From the NCBI RefSeq assembly GCF_030378205.1, contig NZ_CP127385.1, forward strand, positions 434,001 through 498,000: a DNA stretch of 64,000 nt. The letters are read 5' to 3'. Positions 37,678 through 46,664 of this stretch are shown here, in pieces. The position numbers and the translations under genes are program-made. Under the pieces are notes generated by a model. The model searched no databases, was not told where the DNA came from, and saw only the letters and a list, made by a program, of their open reading frames with translations. Every line of letters starts with the position of its first letter. The first letter of the stretch is position 1. The DNA comes from Bradyrhizobium sp. NP1 (GTDB lineage: Bacteria > Pseudomonadota > Alphaproteobacteria > Rhizobiales > Xanthobacteraceae).

Positions 37678-38160
37678 ATGAAACCGTCGTTCAACATCGC
37701 CGAGAGAGGCGAGGGGTCTTACGCCCTGCTGGCGATCCTGCGCTGGGTCATCGTCGTGATCTTCGTGTCGTTCGGCATGCAGAAGTTCACGCTGCAGTCG
37801 GCCCAGGGCATCGTCCAGTTCATCAGCAACAGTCCGTTCATCTCCTGGCTGTCGGTATTCGGCTTAAGGGGCGAAGCCTATGTGCTCGGTGTCGCCGAGC
37901 TCGGCATCGCGGCGCTGCTTGTGGCGGGCGCGTTCAGCCCGATCCTGTCGGCCGCCGGTGCGCTGATGGGGGTGATCACCTTTGCGATCACCTGGTCGTT
38001 CTTCTTCACGACGCCGGGCGTCGTGCAATGGAGCTGGTCGACCGACCCGATGGCCTGGAATCTGGCCGGCGAGTTCATCTTCAAGGATATCGTTCTGCTC
38101 TGCGTCTGTGCGGTGCTGTTGCTGGCCTCGCTGCCGCGGCGCCACCGCGCTTTGGCGTGA
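37678..38160 (+). CDS. DUF417 (YkgB/RclC-like) inner-membrane protein
   Basis: A 160-residue membrane protein with four hydrophobic helices (ILRWVIVVIFVSFGMQKF, YVLGVAELGIAALLVAGAF, LMGVITFAITWSFFFT, DIVLLCVCAVLLLASL). SFGMQKFTLQSAQGI and NSPFISWL are typical of the DUF417 family, which includes the reactive-chlorine stress protein RclC. I chose ATG 37678; an in-frame ATG at 37648 would add ten residues. Ribosome-binding GGGAAG is rather far from either. Confidence 0.87.
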   Translation: MKPSFNIAERGEGSYALLAILRWVIVVIFVSFGMQKFTLQSAQGIVQFISNSPFISWLSVFGLRGEAYVLGVAELGIAALLVAGAFSPILSAAGALMGVITFAITWSFFFTTPGVVQWSWSTDPMAWNLAGEFIFKDIVLLCVCAVLLLASLPRRHRALA

Positions 38161-38168
38161 AAAGAGAG

Positions 38169-38190
38169 CCGCGGGTCGCTCGACCCGCGG
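38169..38190. terminator. Strong hairpin between convergent genes
   Basis: CCGCGGGTCG and CGACCCGCGG form a perfect 10-bp stem (38169-38178 with 38181-38190), nine bases past the DUF417 stop. It faces the convergent exported-protein gene. No T-run follows on either side, so termination is likely but not certain. Confidence 0.55.
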
Positions 38191-38227
38191 TCCGTATCAT
38201 GCACGAGGCGGCGCCGGCCGTGCTCGC

Positions 38228-39814
38228 TCAGTCTTCCCGCTCGAAATGCGGCGGCGAGAAGTAGCCGGGCGGGAAGTGGAGCTGGAAGCGGCCGATCGAA
38301 CGGTAGTCGCCCAGATTGTTGCTGGGCTGCGGCGTGTTGTAGCCGGCGAACACGATCGTCACGGTCCGCTCGTCGGTATAGACGGCTTGCGGATCATAGG
38401 CGCGGCCGGAGAAGAAGTTCGTGGTGAAGCCTTCGCCCGGCGGCACGAACGGCGCGACCTGCGCCGCGGTCAACGCGTCGGCGCCGCCCGCGTTTACCAG
38501 CGGCGCGTTCAGCGGATATTTGCGCGGGCCTGCCGGATCGACCACCATGTCGGTGGACAGGATCGGATTGTCGAAGCCGCGCACCACATGCCACTTCAGA
38601 AGGTCCTGCGCCGAGCGAACCGGACCGTCGGTCTCGGCGTAACCGATGAAGTGGAAGCCGTCGGAGTCGTTGTCGAGGCAGTTGCCGGCGCCGAAGAACA
38701 TGCCGTAACGGCCGTCCGCGATGCGCAGGATGCTGCCGCTGCCGAGCCAGCGGATGCCGTTGAGCGCGACCGTGGTCGGGTCCTGCAGGCCGTTCGCCGC
38801 ACCCGCATCGGTGAAGTTGATGCCGTCGGTCGTGGTGGCGACGCGGATCGTGATCACGTCGTGGTTCGTCTTGCGCGGCTTCTTGTTGACCAGGTTGGTC
38901 AGGGCGAAGGCGGGCGTCGACGGGCACACCTGGCTCGGCGGGAAGCCGGCGTCGCCCGGCGTCAGGCTCTTGGCCACATAGATGACCGCGGTCTTGTCCT
39001 CCATGTGCACCGCGCCGAGGATCGCGTCCGGCGTGACGAGGCCGGCGGTCGTGGTGGCGCTGGCTTCCAGTTTCGGATAGCCGGCGGAGCCGAGCGGGCT
39101 GACATAGCCGAAATCAGGCAGGCCGCGCAGCGGCTCTTCGGATTCGCGATGCAGGCGGTGGACGACAAGCTGGTCGCTGTCGATATGGCCGTTGGCGCGG
39201 TTCAGATGATAGATGTGCTGGGTGCCCTTGACGCGAAGGACGAAGGCGTGGCCGAGGCCGTTGTCGGCGGCGTTGGCGTTCGACGAGCCGTACGGCGTCT
39301 TCTGGCCGTTGACGTTCACGTTCAGATTGTCGGGATCGGTCGCATCGAACGGGCAGTAGGGATTGAGCGCCAGCGCCTTGCCGGTGAAGATCCAGCTCTC
39401 GCCCCAGTCGGTCGAGATCGCCGACACCGTCGCCTCTTCCTGGTTGCGCGGACGATAGTCGAAGAAGCCTTCGAGCACGTCGCCGCGACGGCGCACGAAC
39501 GGGAAATAATAGGGCTGCATCACGCTTCGCTCGTGATTGATCGTGTGCTCGCCGTTCACCGCGCACAAGTCCGCATAGGGCGTGCCCGACAGCGCGGGAT
39601 TATAGGGCGGCGTCAGCCCGGCCGCCGGCACGATGCCGGAGGCATCATGGTGGAAATGCCGGCCCGCTTCATGCAGCGTCCACGGTCCGCGGTGAATCGA
39701 CGATTGCCTGAGGCTGTTCGGAACGTAGGAAATCGTGGGGTCTGCGGCCGCCGCCGATGCGGCGGCAAGCAGTGCAATGGCGGCTGCCGTGCCAAGGCGC
39801 AAGCTTGTCATCAT
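38228..39814 (-). CDS. Large exported protein of unknown function
   Basis: A 528-residue secreted protein with a clear Sec signal peptide (MMTSLRLGTAAAIALLAAASAAAA, cleavage near residue 24). The body contains several blocks of the form SWIFTGKAL, STDWGESW, and TTTDGINFTDAG, suggesting a sialidase-like or five-bladed beta-propeller fold. I cannot match it to a characterised enzyme. Four cysteines may form disulfides. The start follows GAAGGA; ATG at 39811 is equally possible. It faces the DUF417 gene convergently. Confidence 0.75.
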   Translation of the reverse strand: MMTSLRLGTAAAIALLAAASAAAADPTISYVPNSLRQSSIHRGPWTLHEAGRHFHHDASGIVPAAGLTPPYNPALSGTPYADLCAVNGEHTINHERSVMQPYYFPFVRRRGDVLEGFFDYRPRNQEEATVSAISTDWGESWIFTGKALALNPYCPFDATDPDNLNVNVNGQKTPYGSSNANAADNGLGHAFVLRVKGTQHIYHLNRANGHIDSDQLVVHRLHRESEEPLRGLPDFGYVSPLGSAGYPKLEASATTTAGLVTPDAILGAVHMEDKTAVIYVAKSLTPGDAGFPPSQVCPSTPAFALTNLVNKKPRKTNHDVITIRVATTTDGINFTDAGAANGLQDPTTVALNGIRWLGSGSILRIADGRYGMFFGAGNCLDNDSDGFHFIGYAETDGPVRSAQDLLKWHVVRGFDNPILSTDMVVDPAGPRKYPLNAPLVNAGGADALTAAQVAPFVPPGEGFTTNFFSGRAYDPQAVYTDERTVTIVFAGYNTPQPSNNLGDYRSIGRFQLHFPPGYFSPPHFERED

Positions 39815-40290
39815 GAAAAATCCTTCGGGGAGTTGCGTGACGCCACGGCGAGACTTCGCCGAGCAGGGCGCTTCCTAGCAGCCACGACCCACGGGCCTGT
39901 GACAGTTTGTCGTAGCCGCCGTCTTGTCCACGCAAAGTGCGGCGTCAGCGCCTCGATGTCGTCAAATCTTCATCGCTTTATCGCGCCTGCTTCACACCGT
40001 CGTCAAACGCGAGCCGCGCGTGCCCGACGGCGCGAATGCCGCAGTCATCCTTCCGAAAATGGCCATCGACTATTTCAGTGATCGCTGGTCGCGGTCACCA
40101 TGGGAAATAGGCGCCAGATCACGCAGCGGAACCCGCCCCGGCGTGAAGGTCGCGCGCGAAACATGGGCCGCCGGTCCCGCCGAACACGGCCCTCAATCAC
40201 GGAATATCACCACCCTGATTTGCTTCGTTCACATTTCGTTTTGTCCCGCTAGACACGGTCGGCCCGTGCCCTACTTGCCCTGCCAAGAGA
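39815..40290. other. Gene-free stretch upstream of the HbpS-like remnant
   Basis: Nearly 480 bases without a supported gene. Open frames here are short, lack ribosome-binding sites and have no recognisable product. The left end should contain the promoter of the exported-protein gene at 39814. Confidence 0.4.
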
Positions 40291-40420
40291 GCCATCTGCC
40301 AGAGCCATCTGCCCATTGTCGTCGACGGGCAGGTCGTCGGCGGCGTTGGCGCCAGCTTCGACGCCGCGGACCATGACGCGGAGATTGCGCGCACGGGCCT
40401 TGCGGCACCGACGCCGCAAG
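40291..40420 (+). pseudogene. Fragment of a GlcG/HbpS-type heme-binding protein
   Basis: Read in the frame of position 40309, the sequence gives LPIVVDGQVVGGVGAS, then DAEIARTGLAA, which is the conserved C-terminal end of GlcG/HbpS proteins. The preceding 100 residues of the family are missing, and the frame has no start codon back to a stop at 40216-40218. A short duplication (GCCATCTGCCAGAGCCATCTGCCC) marks the left junction. The frame continues open into the DUF4142 gene. Confidence 0.6.
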
Positions 40421-40512
40421 ACAGCGGCGCGATCGATCGCGGCAGGCGGCGCTCTGCAGCGGTCCCGGAGGGTCGTCGAACCAATGCGTGTACGCTTAGA
40501 AGGAAAACTCAC

Positions 40513-41187
40513 ATGTCGTCAGAGAACCAGTTGCCCGATCAAAATCACCGACCTGCCGCCGCGCAAGCCGACAGCGAAACGCGCGGCGCGGATAGCCGTG
40601 CCTTAATGACACGGTGTGCCGTGAGCGCATGCGTCGCTATCGTCTCGACGCTGCTTTTTGTAGGGTCGCAGGCCGCCTGGGCGCAGAGCGCCGGCGCGTC
40701 GGCGGCCAATTCAGCCGCTTCGGAGCTGACGGCCGTGGATTACAATTTCGTGGCCGAGGCCAATCTCGGTGCGCCCTTTCAGATCGACTCAGGGCGGGTT
40801 GCCGAAGCAAAGGCGACCACCGGCAGCATTCGCGATTATGCTCATCTGATGGTGGTCACCCACATCCCGGTCGTCGATGCCCTCAACAAGATCCTTCAGC
40901 AGAGGCATATCAGCGCTCCCGCCAACACGCTGCTGGATGGCGCCTATCACGCCATGGTCGCGTCACTGAAGGCCGACGATGGCGCCGCGCTGGATCGCGA
41001 CTATGTCGAGGGCCAGGTTGAATATCAGAAGGGTAACGCGGCCCTGTTCCGGAACGAGATCCAGAACGGTTACGACCCGCAGCTCAAGGAATTTGCGCGG
41101 GCGACATTGCCGAAGATCGAAGACCATCTGCAGCGCGCCCTGGTGCTGGCCAGGGATGCCAAGCTCGGCAAGGCTGCGTCGGGCTGA
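40513..41187 (+). CDS. DUF4142 exported protein
   Basis: A 224-residue protein. A basic, hydrophilic N terminus of about 33 residues precedes a hydrophobic segment (CAVSACVAIVSTLLFVGSQAAWA, ~residues 35-57), likely a signal peptide. The mature part is the all-helical DUF4142 domain: DYNFVAEANLGAPFQIDSG, YAHLMVVTHIPVVDALNKI and LPKIEDHLQRAL. In many rhizobia this is an abundant stress-linked periplasmic or outer-membrane protein of unknown function. The start at 40513 follows AAGGA. The HbpS-like fragment upstream is in the same frame. Confidence 0.82.
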   Translation: MSSENQLPDQNHRPAAAQADSETRGADSRALMTRCAVSACVAIVSTLLFVGSQAAWAQSAGASAANSAASELTAVDYNFVAEANLGAPFQIDSGRVAEAKATTGSIRDYAHLMVVTHIPVVDALNKILQQRHISAPANTLLDGAYHAMVASLKADDGAALDRDYVEGQVEYQKGNAALFRNEIQNGYDPQLKEFARATLPKIEDHLQRALVLARDAKLGKAASG

Positions 41188-41214
41188 ATTGTCCAGCGCG
41201 GGGCGCCGGCGCGC

Positions 41215-42729
41215 TCAAAAGCGAAAGCGCACGCCAACGGTTGGATCGATGTTGTTGCGCTGGAGGAAGCCGAAGGCCAGGCCGCCATTCACCTGGTTGA
41301 ACATCACGCCGAAATAGGCATCCCATTTCGGCGCAAACCGCCAATCGACCGCAGCGGAAATCGCGTCATAGGTCCCGGCGCATTGCGCATGCTGGCTGCC
41401 GAAGCACGGAGCCGGCCCGCCGGCGGCGGTGCCGAAATAGGAATTCTGGATGTAGTGGTAGTAGCCGCCGATCACGTCGAGCTGGTCGGTCACGGCGTAT
41501 TTCGTGCCGATCCACATCACCTGCAGGATCTTGTTGCCGAGCCCGTTCACGCCGAAGGCTGCATTGTTGATGTTGGTGTTGTTGAACGCGGTGCAGCCCG
41601 CGCAAATGAAGTTGCCTGAGACATCCGTGAAAGCGGCCTGCGGATCGTTGGGCGCGGAATAGCGGATATATTCGTAGCCGGCGAACAGCTTCAGCGCGCC
41701 GGCCGTATATTTGGCGACGAACATGCCGGCATCGTTGTTGGAAATTGTCGCGGTCAGGGTCTGCGGCAGGAACGGCGGGATGGGAGTGCCGAACGCGTCA
41801 TTGCTGCCCGGCGCGAGCCCGATCGCCGCGGAATCGCGCACATGGCTGAAGATGGCATCGACCGCGAGCACGCCCCTGCCCCAGGTCGGGATGTCGGCGC
41901 CGACGCCGAACTGATAGGCGCCGTTGGAGCCGTTGTTCTCGGCATAGCCGCCGACCTGCCACAGCGCAGCCATCCGGAAATTGTTGAAATTGACCCGGTA
42001 TTTCACCGAGGTCGAATGCCTGCAGTTTTCGGTGTTGCCGCCGCCGCAGGTTATTCCCTGGAAGCCGATCGGCGAGAAGGCATAGGAGGCGCCGAACGGA
42101 TCGTAGTCGAACACCGCATCCAGCGTCAGCGAGTTCTGTCGGAAGAAGGTCAGCGTTCCGTAAGTGGGCGAGCTGACGCCGACATAGCCCTGGCCGTTGT
42201 AAAACTGGCCCGCGCGACTCGAACTGGCGAAGGCGGTTTGCTGGTTTTGCGGGATGCCGGCGTTCGCGGCAACCGATCCCGGCCCGTCCGAGAGCCGCAG
42301 CGAATAGGGGTCGAAGCCGGCGTCCAGATCGAATACGACGGAAAAGTCTCCGCCGATCGATTCCTTTCCCTTGATGCCGATCGTGGAGTTGCTCAATGCG
42401 TTGGGCGCAAGGCTCCATTGCGCGGACCTGTTCTGCTTCTGGATCACGTAGGAGGCGCCGACCGCGGATCGCGAGTCGAACGGCGCGCCGTGGCTCTGCC
42501 AGCCGCCGCCCATGTCGACGATGCCGAACAGCGTGATGCCGTGCCAGGTGAGCTGGCAGTTGGTCGTGATGAAGTCTTCGGGATTGGCGCATGGAGGCGG
42601 CGTGGCCGCCAGATCCGTCGCCGCTGCCGGCGTCTTGGTCGGCAGGGCGTCGGCGGCCCACGCATCCACGGCGGTCAGGAGGGCGACGGCTGCGAAAAGC
42701 AACGTGACACAAAAACCACGCCTTGCCAC
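41215..42729 (-). CDS. Outer-membrane porin
   Basis: A 504-residue beta-barrel protein. Signal peptide to about residue 26 (AWAADA), then a Pro/Ala linker. The barrel begins WHGITLFGIVDMGGGWQ and has alternating hydrophobic strands with aromatic girdle residues, for example WSLAPNALSNSTIGIKGKE. It ends VGVRFRF with the required C-terminal Phe. It resembles Gram-negative porins of the type made in several copies by Bradyrhizobium. Permeant unknown. The start at 42729 has AGGGAG upstream. Confidence 0.87.
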   Translation of the reverse strand: MARRGFCVTLLFAAVALLTAVDAWAADALPTKTPAAATDLAATPPPCANPEDFITTNCQLTWHGITLFGIVDMGGGWQSHGAPFDSRSAVGASYVIQKQNRSAQWSLAPNALSNSTIGIKGKESIGGDFSVVFDLDAGFDPYSLRLSDGPGSVAANAGIPQNQQTAFASSSRAGQFYNGQGYVGVSSPTYGTLTFFRQNSLTLDAVFDYDPFGASYAFSPIGFQGITCGGGNTENCRHSTSVKYRVNFNNFRMAALWQVGGYAENNGSNGAYQFGVGADIPTWGRGVLAVDAIFSHVRDSAAIGLAPGSNDAFGTPIPPFLPQTLTATISNNDAGMFVAKYTAGALKLFAGYEYIRYSAPNDPQAAFTDVSGNFICAGCTAFNNTNINNAAFGVNGLGNKILQVMWIGTKYAVTDQLDVIGGYYHYIQNSYFGTAAGGPAPCFGSQHAQCAGTYDAISAAVDWRFAPKWDAYFGVMFNQVNGGLAFGFLQRNNIDPTVGVRFRF

Positions 42730-42975
42730 GAGAAAGCTCCCTGTGACCGGGAATCAGGCCGATATTCAAGCCTGCCTCGCTGATTAGTTGCTCGCAAGCA
42801 ACGTTTGCCCGCGCCTCCCGCGCACCAAGAAAATTTTCGTGACCGTGATCGCCGCGCCACTATTGGAACCCGAGGCGTTCCGGCGGCTTTTGCGCTGACG
42901 CAAACCTTACGCCGGTTCCTGCGACTAATCTGCGTCAAGATCGTTTGTTGCTTTGGACCGTGTGGGAGCGCGCGT

Positions 42976-43167
42976 ATGAAGAAGGACGATGTGACATGTT
43001 CCGAATGCGGGGCCGGCTTTCGCCGGCTCGAATTGTCATCTGAGCCTGGAAACAAGGGCGAATACCGCTGCCCGGCCTGCGGCGAGGTTCTGGAGGTGTT
43101 CGACGGAAGCCATTTCGTTGCGTACCGCCTCACGATCGAGCCTTGCGCGCGCGCAATGAAAGACTAG
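42976..43167 (+). CDS. Small zinc-ribbon protein
   Basis: A 63-residue protein with two CxxC knuckles, CSEC and CPAC, 24 residues apart, the spacing of a zinc ribbon. The C-terminal part is FDGSHFVAYRLTIEPC. The start at 42976 follows GGGAG. A longer frame from 42805 crosses the gap behind the porin gene. Similar short proteins are frequent in rhizobia; function unknown. Confidence 0.75.
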   Translation: MKKDDVTCSECGAGFRRLELSSEPGNKGEYRCPACGEVLEVFDGSHFVAYRLTIEPCARAMKD

Positions 43168-43225
43168 ACGCCGGGGCAGCCGCGGGCCCCATCGAGGGAA
43201 CCAACCAGGCGGATTCCGGCGTCCG

Positions 43226-44122
43226 TCAGCGCCTTCGCGCCGCGAAGCGTGCGCGCAAGGCGCTCGCGAAAGCGTCCGCCACCGGCTCGAGCCGGCCGAG
43301 CGGATGGCTGCGGATCATCACCACGTCGAGATGCATCTGATGTCCGCGCAGCGAGAGGCTGCGCAGCGCCTTGTTGCGCGGATGCCGCGCGACCGAGCGG
43401 CGGGTGGCGAGCGCAAGCCCGAGCCCGCGCGCCACCAGCGATAGCTGCAGGTTCTCGTCCCTGACCTCGGAGTGCTCGCCGAGCGCGAGGCTCTCGCGCT
43501 GCAGCGCCGCGTCCAGCACCTCGCGCGTGCCGGTTCCCTTCGGCTTGACGATCCAGGGCAGGCGCGCGAGCGCGGCGAGTGTCGGCCGTCCACCGATCGC
43601 GGAACCCTTTGCGGCGACGAAGACAAGCGGCTCGCGTCCGACGATCGCCCCCCTGACCTCGACCGGCAGCGGCAGGTCCGGCCGGGTCGGAATCACCGCG
43701 ATGTCGAGGCCGCCCTGCCGCACCATCTCGATCAGCGCGGGGTGCCAGTCGGTCCGCAGGCTGATCGAGACATTCGGAAAGTCCTGCCCGATGCCGTGCA
43801 CGCAGGCGGCGATCTCGTCGTCGGCCAGCACATAGCCGACGCCGATGCGAAAGTTTCCGGACGGTGGATGGTCCGGCGCGAGGCCGGCCTTGAGGTCGGC
43901 GACATCGCGCAGGATCGCGCGGCAGCGCTGCAACAGCGCGCGGCCGGCCGGTGTGATCGCGGGCGGCTTGGTCCGCCGGTCGAGCAGCGCGGTGCCGAGC
44001 TGCTGTTCGAGCCGCTGCAGCTGACGCGTCACCGCCGACTGCGTCAGGTTGAGCCGCGCCGCCGTGGCCTGCACGGTGCCGGCATCGGTGAAGGCGACGA
44101 AGGCGCGCATCTCGCTGAGCAT
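43226..44122 (-). CDS. LysR family transcriptional regulator
   Basis: A 298-residue regulator. The N terminus is MLSEMRAFVAFTDAGTVQATAARLNLTQSAVTRQLQRLE (residues 1-39, read in parts); the effector domain has FRIGVGYVLADDEIAACVHG. Start at 44122; the frame reaching 44227 has no support. It is divergent from the tautomerase-like gene at 44251, with a 24-bp dyad (44136-44159) in between, so it probably controls that gene and itself. Confidence 0.92.
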   Translation of the reverse strand: MLSEMRAFVAFTDAGTVQATAARLNLTQSAVTRQLQRLEQQLGTALLDRRTKPPAITPAGRALLQRCRAILRDVADLKAGLAPDHPPSGNFRIGVGYVLADDEIAACVHGIGQDFPNVSISLRTDWHPALIEMVRQGGLDIAVIPTRPDLPLPVEVRGAIVGREPLVFVAAKGSAIGGRPTLAALARLPWIVKPKGTGTREVLDAALQRESLALGEHSEVRDENLQLSLVARGLGLALATRRSVARHPRNKALRSLSLRGHQMHLDVVMIRSHPLGRLEPVADAFASALRARFAARRR

Positions 44123-44135
44123 GATTGCCGTTCCG

Positions 44136-44159
44136 GAATAATCATCATGAGTATTATTC
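44136..44159. promoter_or_regulatory. Candidate LysR operator, dyad GAATAAT-N10-ATTATTC
   Basis: Perfect 7-bp arms at 44136-44142 and 44153-44159 around a 10-base centre. The position, 13 bases before the LysR start and about 90 before the divergent gene, suits autorepression plus activation of the divergent gene. Confidence 0.6.
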
Positions 44160-44250
44160 GCTTTGAACATAGCGGCGCAGGCGGCAGGATGGCAACCGCC
44201 GTCAGCCGGTGAGGTCAATCCGGTCAAACGCCGGCGGAAAGGCTATTGCG

Positions 44251-44625
44251 ATGCTCGTTCAGGTCGCGTTGAAAAGGTTGACGAACGCGCCACCGCGGAT
44301 CGCCTCGGTCGTCGAGGCCGCGATCGAGCAGGCGCTGCCGGAGGAGACGGCGTTCTGCTTCGTCCAGGGGGCGCTCGAAGGCGAGGCAGGGGTGCAAGCC
44401 GCCCCTGGCGGCCCGCATCTCGCGGTTCTGATCCATGCCGGGCGGGGCTATGCGGCGCGCGACAAGCGGCGCCTGTTCGGGCGCATTCTCGACGGGCTCG
44501 AGTGTGAACTGGCGATCGCGCGCGCAGATGTCGTGATCGGCATCGTCGAGACGCCCGCTGTCAACTGGTCGGCAGGTTATGCCGAGCGGCAATGGCTGGA
44601 AGGGTTGAGCTACCGCCTGCCCTGA
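44251..44625 (+). CDS. Tautomerase-like protein lacking Pro-1
   Basis: A 124-residue protein. The N-terminal beta strand VQVALKRLT, the helix PRIASVVEAAIEQALPEE and the closing IVETPAVNWSAGYAERQW follow the tautomerase superfamily pattern, in which the end usually reads as an Asn-Trp-Ser segment. The first residues are Met-Leu-Val, so the catalytic N-terminal proline is absent. GGAAAGG lies ahead of the ATG at 44251. Its last 65 bases overlap the convergent LysR gene at 44561-45583. Confidence 0.7.
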   Translation: MLVQVALKRLTNAPPRIASVVEAAIEQALPEETAFCFVQGALEGEAGVQAAPGGPHLAVLIHAGRGYAARDKRRLFGRILDGLECELAIARADVVIGIVETPAVNWSAGYAERQWLEGLSYRLP

Positions 44626-45583
44626 CAAGGGGTTCGTGGCGCCTCACGGTCTTGTGCGAGAACAGCGCAACGCAGGCCTGCCGCAGCCAGCGGTGGCCGG
44701 CGTCGCGGTGGTAGCGCTCGTGCCAATATTGCGCGACCATGATCGGCGGCATCGACAGCGGGGGGCGGAAGGCGACGAGCCTGAGCCGTTCCTTGAGCGC
44801 TTCGGCGAGATTGGATGGAATGGTGGCGATGCCGTCGCTGCCGGCGGCGACCAGCGCCGCGGCGATGAAGCTCGGCAGTTTCAAGAGCACGCGCTCGGGC
44901 GCGATCGCGGCTTCGATGCTCTGCTGCGCGATCTGATGCGCGGCATGTCCGGTTTCCGAGGCGGTGACGAGGATGTGCTGCGCGGCGCGGAATTCGCCTG
45001 GCCGCGCGAGGTGGTCGCGCCTGGGATGGTTGCGCCGCGCCACGCTGGTGTAGCCGTCGGTGTAGAGAAGCTGACGGCGCAGGTCGCGCGGCGCCTTTGC
45101 ATAGGCGCCGAGCGCGAGGTCGGCTTCGCCGGTCGAGAGCCGTGCCTCGAAATGACGGGAGTCGAGCGGCAGCGCCTCGAGCTTCAGCCTCGGTCCGCTG
45201 GCCGCCAGATGCGCGGTCACGGCGGGGAGGAACAGCAGCATGCCGACGTCGCTGACCAGCAGCCGGAACAGGCGGCTGGAAAGGCGCGGGTCGAACGGCG
45301 CATGCTCGGGATCGAGCAGGCCCCTGGCGCCGCTCAGGAGATTGTTCAGGGGCGCGAGCAGCTCTGCGGCCTTGGGCGTCGGCCGCATCATTTGCCCGTC
45401 GCGCACCAGCAAGGGATCGTCGAGCTGGGCCCGCAGCCGCGCCAACGCCTTGCTCAAGGTCGGTTGCGTGACGCCCAGCCGCGCGGCCGCCCGGGTCAGG
45501 CTGCCTTCGCCCAGCATCGCCTGCAGCAAATGCAGGTCGCGAAGCTGCAGGTCGAGATAATTCCCGTTGGGCATGGACGTCAT
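44561..45583 (-). CDS. LysR family transcriptional regulator
   Basis: A 340-residue regulator, longer than average through a C-terminal extension of about 30 residues. DNA-binding region: LQLRDLHLLQAMLGEGSLTRAAARLGVTQPTLSKALARL. The effector domain is typical (residues ~105-300, with FRLLVSDVGMLLFLP). ATG at 45574 is an alternative start. It is divergent from the THI5-like binding protein gene at 45711 and probably regulates it. Its end overlaps the tautomerase-like gene in antisense. Confidence 0.9.
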   Translation of the reverse strand: MTSMPNGNYLDLQLRDLHLLQAMLGEGSLTRAAARLGVTQPTLSKALARLRAQLDDPLLVRDGQMMRPTPKAAELLAPLNNLLSGARGLLDPEHAPFDPRLSSRLFRLLVSDVGMLLFLPAVTAHLAASGPRLKLEALPLDSRHFEARLSTGEADLALGAYAKAPRDLRRQLLYTDGYTSVARRNHPRRDHLARPGEFRAAQHILVTASETGHAAHQIAQQSIEAAIAPERVLLKLPSFIAAALVAAGSDGIATIPSNLAEALKERLRLVAFRPPLSMPPIMVAQYWHERYHRDAGHRWLRQACVALFSHKTVRRHEPLVRAGGSSTLPAIAARHNLPTS

Positions 45584-45710
45584 TCCCGATTAGGCATCGC
45601 GGCATCGTGGTCCGCGCTCTAGGCTTGGTCAAGGCCGCCGGCGACGCATCGCGGGCCAGCGAAGGAAGACATCAAGGGGACGAAGACGTCACAGGAACAA
45701 GGAGCGGACC

Positions 45711-46589
45711 ATGCCGAAATTCAAGATCGAGCCGCATTTCCGGTTGCAGGAATGGGTCGCCGAGGAAAAGGGCTATTTCCGCGACGAAGGTCTCGACTAC
45801 GAGTTCAAGGAATTCATCCGGTCGAGCGACGGGGCGCACCACGCCACCCACGGGCAGAGCGGCGCTTTCCAGAGCATCGAGAAGGGCCGCGAATCCAACA
45901 TCACCTGCGCCTGCCATTGGACCGTCAACGTCGCCGCCTCGCGCGGCCACACCAAACTGTTCGCGGATGCCTATTCGGTGGCGCCATCGGGCATCTTTGT
46001 CGCGGCGGACGGCGCGATCGCCTCGCCCGCCGATCTCGCGCACGTGCCGATCTCGGTCGGCTACCAGTCGGGCAGCCACTACGCGACCATCCAGGCGCTG
46101 GAGGGTTACCTTTCGCGCGAGGAGATCAACCTGTCGTTCGACGAGGGCATGCTGTTCAGCCGCATGGAGGCGTTCTTCGAGGGCGGGACGAAGGCCGCGA
46201 CGCTGTTCGGCGGTCCCTATTACTTTGCCGAGCAGCTCGGCTACCGCAAGATCATCGACACCACCTTCATGATCGGCGCGATGGTCAACGGCGATCCCGA
46301 CATGGAAGACGTGCGGCGCTACTTCCAGGCGCTGCGCCGCGCCCAGCGCGACATCGATCTGCGGCCAGAGCTCTATACGCATTACTACAAGATGGAATTC
46401 CCCGAACGCTTCCACGCTCGAATGGATACGCGGCGCTGGGGCCCGGGCGAGCGCATCGTGTTCGAGCCTTACAGCCGCCAGGTCTTCGAACGCTCCTTCG
46501 GCTGGATCGCCGAGCACGGCATCTTCGAGCCCGGCAGCATGGGCGCGGGCGACTACGACAAGGCGGTGGTCTCGCTCAGTGCCGGCTGA
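45711..46589 (+). CDS. THI5/NMT1-like substrate-binding protein, no signal peptide
   Basis: A 292-residue protein with the type-II periplasmic-binding fold: HFRLQEWVAEEKGYFRDEGLDYEF is the usual entry into NMT1/THI5-like domains, followed by PISVGYQSGSHYATIQAL. It starts MPKFKIEPHF with no leader, so it stays in the cytoplasm unless the start is wrong. GGAGCGG precedes the ATG, and no upstream signal-like coding is present. It may be an enzyme or a cytoplasmic binding protein rather than an ABC partner. Divergent from a LysR gene. Confidence 0.78.
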   Translation: MPKFKIEPHFRLQEWVAEEKGYFRDEGLDYEFKEFIRSSDGAHHATHGQSGAFQSIEKGRESNITCACHWTVNVAASRGHTKLFADAYSVAPSGIFVAADGAIASPADLAHVPISVGYQSGSHYATIQALEGYLSREEINLSFDEGMLFSRMEAFFEGGTKAATLFGGPYYFAEQLGYRKIIDTTFMIGAMVNGDPDMEDVRRYFQALRRAQRDIDLRPELYTHYYKMEFPERFHARMDTRRWGPGERIVFEPYSRQVFERSFGWIAEHGIFEPGSMGAGDYDKAVVSLSAG

Positions 46590-46664
46590 TGCAGCCACGC
46601 GCGGCTGCGGTTCGGCCCCGTGCGCGGCGCGCGGGGCTGAACCGGGTTTTCTTGCGAGAAGCGG

